A DNA stretch of 7,908 nt from Balneolales bacterium (GTDB lineage: Bacteria; Bacteroidota; Rhodothermia; Balneolales; Natronogracilivirgulaceae): the NCBI GenBank assembly GCA_007131535.1, contig SLQI01000473.1:1-7908 (forward strand), given 5' to 3'. Position numbers and translations under genes: made by a program. Shown here piece after piece: positions 1 to 6,491 of the stretch (positions within the stretch are counted from its first letter, which is position 1; each line of letters opens with the position of its first letter). The notes under the pieces were generated by a model that made no database searches, was not told the DNA's origin, and saw only the letters and a list, made by a program, of their open reading frames with translations.

Positions 1-1
1 A

Positions 2-304
2 AAAGCTATAGTGGCGATATTCATTTTTATAGGTTTGGTAATTCAACCCGCTTTTTCTTCTTCTAATAAAGAGATAAGCGATCTGGAAGGTTTCTTTGTA
101 GAATGTGATTCAGAGCCAGATGTAAGTAAACTGACTCCTGTATTTGAAAACTTGGGAGTTGATGTGGAAGAAATCGATTTTGTTGAACAGACTGAAGAAA
201 GCTGTACTGTAACAATAAAGGGTACAATTGGTGGAAGGGAAGCAGAGGCAACGATCACTTTTGAAGGTGAATCATGTGAAGAACTTCTCAAAGATTTGGA
301 GTAG
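2..304 (+). CDS. small exported acidic protein, 5' end cut by window edge
   Basis: I do not recognise this protein. The reading frame is open back to the window edge, reading K-A-I-V before the first possible start (GTG at 11). The true start is therefore probably an ATG just outside the window, and the visible residues are the tail of a signal peptide. The hydrophobic stretch AIFIFIGLVIQPAFS is followed by a plausible signal peptidase I site (A-F-S before S-S-N). The mature part is about 80 residues, very acidic, with three cysteines (in VECDSE, ESCTVT and ESCEEL). It is probably a small periplasmic or secreted protein. It ends in TAG, 41 bases before the next gene on the same strand, so the two may share a transcript. 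That it is a real gene is likely; its function is unknown. Confidence 0.6.
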   Translation, partial: KAIVAIFIFIGLVIQPAFSSSNKEISDLEGFFVECDSEPDVSKLTPVFENLGVDVEEIDFVEQTEESCTVTIKGTIGGREAEATITFEGESCEELLKDLE

Positions 305-345
305 AGGGCTACAAGCTTTAACTATACATTAAATACAACTACAAC

Positions 346-1410
346 ATGAAGACATTGTTTTTAACGCACATTATATTAATTGCAACTTTGTTTGCTGAAC
401 ATCAACCCCAGGCCGATGTCGAGGAGGTAATTGCAGATGTGCCTGAATATCTTCGCCCTGCTTTTATTGAGTGGACCGATGACTATGTATTTTATTATGA
501 CTTTGAAACTATAACTCTATATTACCATAAAATTGATGACCGTGACAACCTAATACCGAATAAGGAACCACAGTCATATCAGTTTAACAGAGGGAAAGGC
601 CCCGGCGAAGTGCAGGACATGATAGGTGGAATCTCTTATCATAAGAAAAAGGATATATTGATGACAGCTGTGCCCCAGAACGAGCGAATGATGTTACTCT
701 CGATACCGGACTTTGAACATATTGAAGACATCCCGGTATTTGATTCCGCAGGAATTGTGCATCCCCATTTTTCCAATGAATATATTGTTTACCATTCACT
801 TTTGCCTGCCCATCCGGAGACATTCTTTACTGTATGTAATTATGAAGATGATTGGTCAGCTTTGAAAAACTGCTCAAATTTAAATATTGAATTGGATTTC
901 GCTGAGTCAGAACCGGAATATTCGATATATGTATCAAAAGGAGGGAATGTCATATACGAAGATGGTTACATATACTTTGCTCACTCACGTGTACCTGTGA
1001 TAAGAACTTTTAACATAGAAACCGGTAGGCAGTCGGATAAAATAATTTATGATGAATCAGCAATGCCCGAGGTCGTTTCCGGCGATCAGAATGAGTGGCT
1101 CGAGGGAATTGCCGACTTTAATGGGTTGGTAAAAGTAGACGACAGGTTTTTTGTATTAGCTGTTAAGAATAAGAGATTTCCCAATACCCGGGATTACTGG
1201 GCAAGAAATAACGACGACCGGTATCTCAATAACGTTATTTATGAAGTTGCTTCTAAAGAAGACGACAGCTACCATTTGAATGAGTTTATGGAATTTGATC
1301 GATACGTCCTGGAGATCAATCAACACAATGGCTATATGTATGCACTGTTGTCCGATGACTCCCAATACACCGTAAATGCACGGATCGTACGGATATCTAT
1401 CAATAATTAA
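346..1410 (+). CDS. secreted 6-bladed beta-propeller protein
   Basis: The product is 354 residues. It starts with a short signal peptide (MKTLFLTHIILIATLFAEH, cleavage around residue 17-19) with no lipobox cysteine, so it is probably periplasmic or secreted. The signature RGKGPGEV at about residues 82-89 is the G-x-GPGE turn common in Bacteroidota/Balneolota 6-bladed beta-propeller proteins (TolB-like/NHL-like, DUF5128-type). The rest shows blade-like alternation of short hydrophobic strands with D/G/N-rich turns, for example residues 203-235 and 317-350. Cysteines at about 164 and 176 could form a disulphide. Molecular function is not known for this family; binding or sensor roles are usually guessed. 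No Shine-Dalgarno is visible before the ATG. The start is supported by the signal peptide beginning exactly there. The family call is fairly sure; no specific role can be given. Confidence 0.8.
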   Translation: MKTLFLTHIILIATLFAEHQPQADVEEVIADVPEYLRPAFIEWTDDYVFYYDFETITLYYHKIDDRDNLIPNKEPQSYQFNRGKGPGEVQDMIGGISYHKKKDILMTAVPQNERMMLLSIPDFEHIEDIPVFDSAGIVHPHFSNEYIVYHSLLPAHPETFFTVCNYEDDWSALKNCSNLNIELDFAESEPEYSIYVSKGGNVIYEDGYIYFAHSRVPVIRTFNIETGRQSDKIIYDESAMPEVVSGDQNEWLEGIADFNGLVKVDDRFFVLAVKNKRFPNTRDYWARNNDDRYLNNVIYEVASKEDDSYHLNEFMEFDRYVLEINQHNGYMYALLSDDSQYTVNARIVRISINN

Positions 1411-1521
1411 CGAAGCTATAATGCCTCGTGCACGCTCTGAGGGTAAAATCATTTCTAATGCGAATAGCTAAAGTAAATTTAATTTATTTTAAAACTGAAA
1501 TATTAAAAGCGCATCTTTTCC

Positions 1522-1836
1522 ATGTCGTTAATAGCACAAATTCTTATAATTGTTGCAGCCATAGTGCTTTATAGGCTTTACAGAGTAAAAAAAGCGATAG
1601 GCAAAGCAGGAGGCTTCGAAAACTTAAAAATCAATCTGCCCGTTCGTTTTTTTGCTGAACAGACGATAGGCCTGTTCTGTGTATGCCTTATGTTGTACAC
1701 CCTTGAACCGGTAGAGGCCTTTTATGCAATATGCGCTGTTGTCGGTACCTTTATAGATACGGTTTTTACCATGCTTTACTATTCCGCTAAATACAGTACC
1801 GATTTTGAAACAAAGGTCAGGACCGGAGCAATTTAA
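1522..1836 (+). CDS. small integral membrane protein, unknown function
   Basis: The product is 104 residues and I do not recognise it as a named family. Three hydrophobic segments are visible: about residues 3-20 (LIAQILIIVAAIVLYRLY), 48-61 (TIGLFCVCLMLY) and 67-88 (FYAICAVVGTFIDTVFTMLYY). A basic loop (RVKKAIGKAG) follows the first segment, which by the positive-inside rule puts that loop in the cytoplasm. The C-terminal tail (KYSTDFETKVRTGAI) is polar. There is no Shine-Dalgarno upstream, as for its neighbours. It lies 111 bases after the propeller gene and 261 bases before the next gene, so it could be a single-gene unit. Its membrane topology and consistent frame make it credible as a gene; function cannot be assigned. 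Confidence 0.6.
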   Translation: MSLIAQILIIVAAIVLYRLYRVKKAIGKAGGFENLKINLPVRFFAEQTIGLFCVCLMLYTLEPVEAFYAICAVVGTFIDTVFTMLYYSAKYSTDFETKVRTGAI

Positions 1837-1987
1837 ATTTAAGATGCACAAACCGGACGGTATCAAAAACTTAATGCAACAAGTTCATTGAATACGTTAG
1901 TTGGAATTCTGAAGCCCGGTTCACGTTTAGTTCAGCTCCACAGGAAAATATCATAATTACTTAACCATTGAGCGTAAAGTCACTCTC

Positions 1988-2054
1988 TGCCGCATTCCTA
2001 CGTAGAAAAATGCGGTAAAAGTTATTGCCATGTAACCGGCATCCTGTTATGCCG
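1988..2054 (+). other. nested hairpins in the leader of the gene at 2098
   Basis: This lies in the 261-base gap between the membrane protein and the next propeller gene. Hairpin A pairs 1988-1996 (core CCGCATT) with 2009-2017 (core AATGCGG), nine pairs including one G-U, around a 12-base loop that contains the palindrome CTACGTAG (1998-2005). Hairpin B pairs CGGCAT (2037-2042) with ATGCCG (2049-2054) around a six-base loop. The right arm of A (2010-2016) can instead pair with 2035-2042 if one G is bulged, so the two arrangements exclude each other. ATTGCCAT (2024-2031) also pairs with ATGGCAAT (2085-2092), next to the start codon. No U-tract follows, so this is not an intrinsic terminator. 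A regulatory role is inference. The rest of 1837-2097 shows nothing convincing. Confidence 0.3.
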
Positions 2055-2097
2055 TAAGAGGTAAGCGTCAATACACCTAAAATTATGGCAATGAATT

Positions 2098-3186
2098 ATG
2101 ATTCTATCATCAATCATCTTTTTCGTCCTGGCTATCAGCCTACCTAATGATAACTTTATATCCGTAGAAAACCCTAAGCCTTTTTTGCACTATTCAACTG
2201 CTCATGAGCAATTGTTTTTGGCTCATAAAGATGAGAATGTTACATATTTAAAACAGCTCGATGCTGACCGTAAAGAGCTACACCGGATCGGCATAATTCA
2301 TGATACCGGCCGACCGCTGCATGACTTCGACATCTCCATTAGCAATAGCTATGCTATGGTGAAAAGGGAGTCTGCTTCTCATCCGGGCCTTAGCAAATTG
2401 AAATTTCTATCGCTTCAGAAAGATCATACTGAAAAAACACCTCCGGATACCGTTCAGGATGATACCATCGGGCGCGGATTGTATCATCTGGTGAATGATT
2501 CCACTTTATACGTTATTCGGCGAACCGGAGGGTTATTTGAAAATTATATGAGTGCTCTTTATCCACTGGACGCAGAAACAGGACTACTCCGTGGCGATGC
2601 TCTCCCCTTATTTTCATTTGAGGATAATCCGCACTGGGAAAACATTATTTCGCAAGACAAATACCGAATGAAAGCCGTCAGCAACGAAACGGGTACCACC
2701 TGCTCCATATTTATGTTTGCCTCCTGGCTATTGTGCAGTAAAAGTGACGGGAGCGAACTATTTGCCACTTTTGAACCCGATCAGCGTCATTTCCCGGAAC
2801 TTGAATACCGGGTAGAAAATGGTGTACGTCTTTATACCTTTCCCTCACCTCCGGATGATACCGTACAAAACATTGATTTGGCCGTTGATTCCCGCCACGT
2901 GTATGTACTGGCCTCCGGTGAAGAAATCACGCGATTCGAGATGAGGCGAGCCGGACTTTCAGCTATGGCCTCCGGGCAATCCATTTCGGCTTTGGAGTAT
3001 GCCACGGTCAGCGACCGTATTGATGTGTACCACAAATCCGACGGAGAGTATTTGGGCCGGTTTACACTTCCGAATCAAGCCCGGGCTCTAACCGTAAGTG
3101 AAGAACACCTTATCGTTTTGGAAGACGATGATGAGGAAGGCATTGGCTGGATTCCAAAGTCCGAAATTTTTAATGAGATCGATTAA
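2098..3186 (+). CDS. exported divergent beta-propeller paralogue
   Basis: The product is 362 residues with an N-terminal hydrophobic signal sequence (MILSSIIFFVLAISLP) that lacks the usual basic residue after Met. The start is fixed by an in-frame TGA at 2092-2094, immediately upstream. It is a paralogue of the next gene: NIDLAVDSRHVYVLASG (about 258-274) matches NIDLAVNSEHVFALYSG there, and both end with a last blade of the form D-G-E-Y-x-G-x-F-x-L-P. The G-x-GPGE turn is missing; the corresponding place (about residues 65-80) reads GIIHDTGRPLHDFDIS. Two cysteines at about 202 and 213 flank a hydrophobic strand. It is probably co-transcribed with the next gene, 24 bases downstream. The relationship is clear from the shared C-terminal half; the function is unknown, and it may be a specialised or decaying copy. 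Confidence 0.75.
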   Translation: MILSSIIFFVLAISLPNDNFISVENPKPFLHYSTAHEQLFLAHKDENVTYLKQLDADRKELHRIGIIHDTGRPLHDFDISISNSYAMVKRESASHPGLSKLKFLSLQKDHTEKTPPDTVQDDTIGRGLYHLVNDSTLYVIRRTGGLFENYMSALYPLDAETGLLRGDALPLFSFEDNPHWENIISQDKYRMKAVSNETGTTCSIFMFASWLLCSKSDGSELFATFEPDQRHFPELEYRVENGVRLYTFPSPPDDTVQNIDLAVDSRHVYVLASGEEITRFEMRRAGLSAMASGQSISALEYATVSDRIDVYHKSDGEYLGRFTLPNQARALTVSEEHLIVLEDDDEEGIGWIPKSEIFNEID

Positions 3187-3210
3187 CCAGATAACTCAAA
3201 TCAAATAAGC

Positions 3211-4332
3211 ATGTGTAAACGCATCGGTTTCCCGGCGCTTCTGATTTTGTTTGCATCCTTTACGGTACTTGCTGCTCAGGAGCAGAAGACCAATGGGGAA
3301 GTATTACAGAAAGTTAAAACCATGGGAAAAGGAAGCCTGCTTTATCCGGCCGGACCGGTTCCAATGATTACATTCGGAGCCTTGCTGGTTGTGGATGAGG
3401 GCGAACTGCTGTTGTTCGATGCCGGTGGTGAACAGCCTTTTCAGCATATCGATGTGAAAACCGAAGAAATCACCCCGTTTGGCAGCTGGGGCCAGGGGCC
3501 CGGCGAAATTGATAACAATGCCTTCGTCATTTTATCTCAAACCACTGACCACATTTACGCTTTTAATATGGTTGCTCACACTCTGCACCGATTTGATCGT
3601 AAAATGCGGCATGAACGCTCTCTGGTTTTGGAAGACTTTTCATCCACAATGAGTGTGATGCTGCAAGTAAACGAAGACGATCTGTTTTTTGCCGAATACG
3701 GTCTTGATGCAGATCAGCAGTTTAACGAGGCGTTCTTCGAAACCTTCACTTCGGAAAACCAAGCCCTGATCAATAAAGATGAACCGGTGCTTTTCTACGA
3801 AGAGCATCCTGAGCTACACCCTATCCGTGAGAATAATGCGCTAAAACACGGCCCCATCGTAAAAGCTCGGGATAATACCGTTTACGCAGGAAATGTTTTC
3901 GGCTCCGTCATTCTCGGTATCAATACGGACGGAGAGGTGGTTTTTAAGACTGATCAGCCCGAACAGGCGCCGATTCCGGAGGCCGAGCAGCGGGTCGTTA
4001 ACGGGTATCGCGTAGGTGAGCCGGAACAGAACGTATTTCGAAATATTGACCTGGCGGTGAACTCAGAACACGTTTTTGCACTCTATTCCGGCATAGAAGC
4101 TACGTTTGACGAAGCCAGCCGATTTATTATGCACGGTGATATTGATGAGGACAGGCGTATCGGCGAAGCGAAAACCGTGCGGCTTTACAACCGTGACGAC
4201 GCATCGTACGCAGGCGAATATCACCTACCGGAATGGACTGTAGCAATAGCAGCAGATGAACAGTATCTGTATGCCGTTGTGTGGGATCGCGAGCCGTATC
4301 TGATGGTGTTGCAGTTACCTGAGATTGAATGA
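3211..4332 (+). CDS. secreted 6-bladed beta-propeller protein
   Basis: The product is 373 residues. A standard signal peptide (MCKRIGFPALLILFASFTVLAAQ, n-region K-R, cleavage near A-A-Q at 20-23) is followed by the mature domain. The family turn GSWGQGPGEI sits at about residues 91-100, after blade strands ending LLVVDEGELLLFDAGG. The C-terminal half carries NIDLAVNSEHVFALYSG (278-294) and a final blade with YAGEYHLP (333-340), both shared with the preceding gene. The only cysteine is in the n-region (residue 2) and is not a lipobox, so the mature protein should be soluble in the periplasm or outside. The pair probably arose by tandem duplication, and this copy keeps the canonical motif. No Shine-Dalgarno is visible. 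It ends at the convergent junction with the lipoprotein gene. Biochemical role unknown. Confidence 0.8.
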   Translation: MCKRIGFPALLILFASFTVLAAQEQKTNGEVLQKVKTMGKGSLLYPAGPVPMITFGALLVVDEGELLLFDAGGEQPFQHIDVKTEEITPFGSWGQGPGEIDNNAFVILSQTTDHIYAFNMVAHTLHRFDRKMRHERSLVLEDFSSTMSVMLQVNEDDLFFAEYGLDADQQFNEAFFETFTSENQALINKDEPVLFYEEHPELHPIRENNALKHGPIVKARDNTVYAGNVFGSVILGINTDGEVVFKTDQPEQAPIPEAEQRVVNGYRVGEPEQNVFRNIDLAVNSEHVFALYSGIEATFDEASRFIMHGDIDEDRRIGEAKTVRLYNRDDASYAGEYHLPEWTVAIAADEQYLYAVVWDREPYLMVLQLPEIE

Positions 4333-4417
4333 GGAGTTGTACATCATAGCTTCGTTCTCATATCCCAAAAATATCTTGTTTAAGTCTGACTTAATCAGAG
4401 TTCATTTAATATCAGAT

Positions 4418-4442
4418 TGAGGAAGCCCTCATTAATAATTTT
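4418..4442 (+). terminator. weak, possibly bidirectional terminator-like hairpin
   Basis: TGAGG (4418-4422) pairs with CCTCA (4427-4431) around the tetraloop AAGC, followed by the T-rich TTAATAATTTT. It lies between two converging genes (stops at 4332 and 4476), where a shared terminator is expected. The stem has only five pairs and the T-run is interrupted, so this is a weak call. A second small stem, TCTGA/TCAGA (4385-4389 with 4395-4399), lies nearby. Confidence 0.3.
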
Positions 4443-4475
4443 GAATCAAACTCAGGTGATCCATCAATATTATAG

Positions 4476-5597
4476 TCAATCCAGCCGGTACTCCCATATT
4501 TTAACCTTGTGATACCCCTCTTCAGTAAACCCCTGGGCAACTATAATATCCTCATTGACATCCGCAAGTATATAATCTTCGGGTAGGTCAAAACTGCCGG
4601 AAGGATTGCCATCCGGGTCAAGGATGAGATATTCGGGGTCATCAAATGTACGCAGCCAGTGATAGCCGTTGGGATCAACTTCCCAGCCGAGCTGGTTATG
4701 AAAGGACCAGTTGATCACCGGAAGGGAATCATCCAGATGTTGGGAAACAATTGAACGGATTTCGCTGCGCTGGTCTTCCAGATATTCAATGCGGTCATCA
4801 CCATCAAAAGGTTGGTTGGGGATCGAAGCCGATACCGTATCTACCGGATTAAGGTTGATATCGTGGCGCACGGCTTTAAACTTGTCCGTCCACATAAAAT
4901 AGATATGACCGTCGGAAGTGGTCGTGTAGCTGTCAGAACGGAGCGTTGGCAGACCTGTCATGCGGTAATTGCCATCTCCGCGATAAGCCAGAGAGGGTTG
5001 GTCTTTATACTCTATCACATCCGGCTCCATAATCCGTCCATCTGTGTGACCGGTTGAAAACAAATTAATAAACCAGTGAGGACCCACTTCGGAAGGCTGA
5101 TTCATTCCACCCTGGCGGAAAATGGCCTGGTCATCCTTACCGAGTAACGCAACACCCTTCATTTCACCATCAACGGTTATTTGATAATCAAACTCCCAGG
5201 AGCCATTAGTTTCGGATAACACCGAACTCCGATTGTTGCTGACATCATAGACCGTAAGTTGATCATCATAACCAAGTTCCACCGTCACGATGCTTTCAAA
5301 CTCGCCCGGACCGGCCCCCTCCCTGCCAATAGTATCTATGGGATTGCCTCGTTTATCGGACACAAAAATTTTGTTTTGTCCGCCATCAGCTATAAAAACA
5401 TGGTTTTGATGATCCACCACAGCTTCACGTAGCCGGTCAATGATGATATCATCACTGTTCGGAAATGAGCCGATTAACTCGAGTTCAGGCTCCGGTTGAT
5501 CGGCGGTGTGGATAGCGTCCGGATCCTCCGTTTCCGGCTGACAGGCAACCCAAAAGCAAACAGCAGTCAAGATCAGGGATATATGAGTGGATTTCAT
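4476..5597 (-). CDS. 6-bladed beta-propeller lipoprotein
   Basis: The product is 373 residues from the ATG at 5597, which gives MKSTHISLILTAVCFWVAC, a lipoprotein-type signal sequence with the modifiable Cys at 19. A TTG two codons upstream (5603) also lies in frame but is less likely. The lipobox (W-V-A-C) is non-canonical because Trp sits at -3. A P/E/D-rich linker (about 20-40) follows, then an NHL-like blade (about 57-91, REAVVDHQNHVFIADGGQ) and the family signature REGAGPGEF at 92-100. The C-terminus ends with DPDGNPSGSFDLPEDYIL and a last strand KIWEYRLD, resembling the final blade of the two paralogues on the other strand. It is probably anchored to the inner or outer membrane with the propeller in the periplasm. 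It is the only lipid-anchored member of the local cluster. Family call good; ligand unknown. Confidence 0.85.
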   Translation of the reverse strand: MKSTHISLILTAVCFWVACQPETEDPDAIHTADQPEPELELIGSFPNSDDIIIDRLREAVVDHQNHVFIADGGQNKIFVSDKRGNPIDTIGREGAGPGEFESIVTVELGYDDQLTVYDVSNNRSSVLSETNGSWEFDYQITVDGEMKGVALLGKDDQAIFRQGGMNQPSEVGPHWFINLFSTGHTDGRIMEPDVIEYKDQPSLAYRGDGNYRMTGLPTLRSDSYTTTSDGHIYFMWTDKFKAVRHDINLNPVDTVSASIPNQPFDGDDRIEYLEDQRSEIRSIVSQHLDDSLPVINWSFHNQLGWEVDPNGYHWLRTFDDPEYLILDPDGNPSGSFDLPEDYILADVNEDIIVAQGFTEEGYHKVKIWEYRLD

Positions 5598-5634
5598 AAA
5601 CAATCAACATGATGTTGTTATGATTTAAATACTA

Positions 5635-5662
5635 AAAATATAAAAATTAGCTCAGAAATCAA
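5635..5662 (-). promoter_or_regulatory. possible promoter of the propeller lipoprotein gene
   Basis: Read on the - strand, TTGATT (5662-5657) and TATTTT (5640-5635) are separated by 16 bases, resembling -35 and -10 boxes. They would place a transcript start about 30 bases before the ATG at 5597. The region is very AT-rich, so chance matches are easy. No clear TAnnTTTG Bacteroidota-type box was found. Confidence 0.22.
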
Positions 5663-5768
5663 GTCCTTTCAGAGTTGCCTCCCCTCCTGCGGTTTTCCGA
5701 TTATAACAGCAGTCACTCATTACTTCCTAAAAAATTAAGTGTATTTTATGTTTACTCCCGACACCAGT

Positions 5769-5774
5769 GGGAAG
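5769..5774 (+). promoter_or_regulatory. remnant ribosome binding site of the broken amylase gene
   Basis: GGGAAG lies six bases before the ATG at 5781, a normal Shine-Dalgarno distance. It is unusual here because the other genes in the window show no such site. It helps place the ancestral start of the alpha-amylase remnant at 5781. Confidence 0.35.
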
Positions 5775-5780
5775 CCGGCG

Positions 5781-6350
5781 ATGTAGGGAGCCCGGTTTCT
5801 ATTGCTATTACTTGTTTCCCTTTTTATGTACCCGGCTTGTTAGCCGTATCAAACCGATGATACCGATATTGTAGCCGAATGGCCCCATGCGGTCACCTAC
5901 GAAGTTTTCGTTCACGCTTTTGCCGACAGCTTCGGCGATGGCATCGGCGATTTCAAAGGACTTACCTCCAAACTCGATTATCTTGATGATCTCGGCGTCC
6001 AGGCTCTTTGGCTGATGCCGATCCACCCGTCTCCCTCCTATCACAAATATGATGTTGTAGATTACCGCGCCACCCATCCGGATTATGGCACCATGGAGAA
6101 CTACGAGCACTTTCTCAACGAAGCCCACGCCCGCGATATCCGCGTGGTGATTGATTTTGTGGTGAATCACACCTCCAGCGAACATTCTTGGTTTGTGGAT
6201 GCGATTGAAAATCCGGACGGCCATTTCTACGGTTTTTACATCCGGGAAAGCGAAGAGAACATCGAAAATATGACGGTTGATTATACCGGCCCGGATATCG
6301 ACAACGTGCAGCGCTGGAGTTGCTCCGGCGCCACAGGTTTTGGGGATTAA
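5781..6350 (+). pseudogene. GH13 alpha-amylase lipoprotein, broken (two in-frame TAG, 3' end lost)
   Basis: From the ATG at 5781 one frame reads M-stop-G-A-R-F, then LLLLLVSLFMYPAC, then a second TAG (5841-5843), then PYQTDDTDIVAEWPHAV. This is a lipoprotein signal peptide with its Cys, interrupted by amber codons at codons 2 and 21. The frame then shows a clear GH13 N-terminal barrel: YEVFVHAFADSFGDGIGDF, LGVQALWLMPIHPSPSYHKY and DFVVNHTS (conserved region I, about 6153-6176). Similarity stops after DNVQRW near 6320, and the frame ends at 6348-6350. The catalytic nucleophile (region II), acid/base Glu (III) and region IV are absent, so no active enzyme is possible. Intact relatives are typically 450-550 residues and hydrolyse alpha-1,4-glucans outside the cytoplasm. 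No ATG, GTG or TTG occurs in frame between the second TAG and 6015. Confidence 0.78.
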
Positions 6351-6431
6351 ACGCTAATTACTCTAAACTAATCAGCTGTTTTATACATCCTTTACCCTCA
6401 ACTCAGTCCGTGAGAAATAAACGAACCGTGC

Positions 6432-6473
6432 CACAGGCATTCACCCACGGAGACTCTCAATAGGCTGCCTGTG
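6432..6473. repeat. inverted repeat between the amylase remnant and the gamma-glutamyltransferase gene
   Basis: CACAGGCA (6432-6439) pairs perfectly with TGCCTGTG (6466-6473) across 26 bases. It begins 18 bases beyond the stop codon of the - strand gamma-glutamyltransferase gene, and in that direction is followed by a loosely T-rich stretch, so it may be that gene's terminator. The long loop makes this weak. The rest of 6351-6491 holds nothing I recognise. Confidence 0.28.
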
Positions 6474-6491
6474 ACATGGCTAAACATTCAA

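Noticed and set aside
1417..1422. TATAAT as a promoter -10 box for the membrane protein gene
   Set aside because: No acceptable -35 or Bacteroidota-type -33 box lies at the right distance upstream, and it is 100 bases from the start codon.
1427..1434. Palindrome CGTGCACG as an operator
   Set aside because: It is an isolated eight-base palindrome with no second copy and no nearby promoter; such short palindromes occur by chance.
2085..2147. A 20-codon reading frame (ATG at 2085) overlapping the start of the propeller gene, as a leader peptide
   Set aside because: It has no ribosome binding site at a usable distance and no run of regulatory codons, and it overlaps the signal peptide code in another frame.
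5781..5843. Amber (TAG) recoding or suppression to express the amylase
   Set aside because: TAG is used as an ordinary terminal stop by the first gene (302-304) and by the gamma-glutamyltransferase gene (6492-6494), and the amylase lacks its catalytic half anyway, so decay is simpler.
5675..5860. A 61-residue + strand reading frame from a TTG
   Set aside because: It overlaps the amylase signal peptide region in another frame, has no recognisable feature, and the GH13 frame explains the conserved sequence better.
5808..6224. A 138-residue antisense reading frame across the amylase fragment
   Set aside because: It is the complement of clear GH13 coding sequence, and its composition follows from that.
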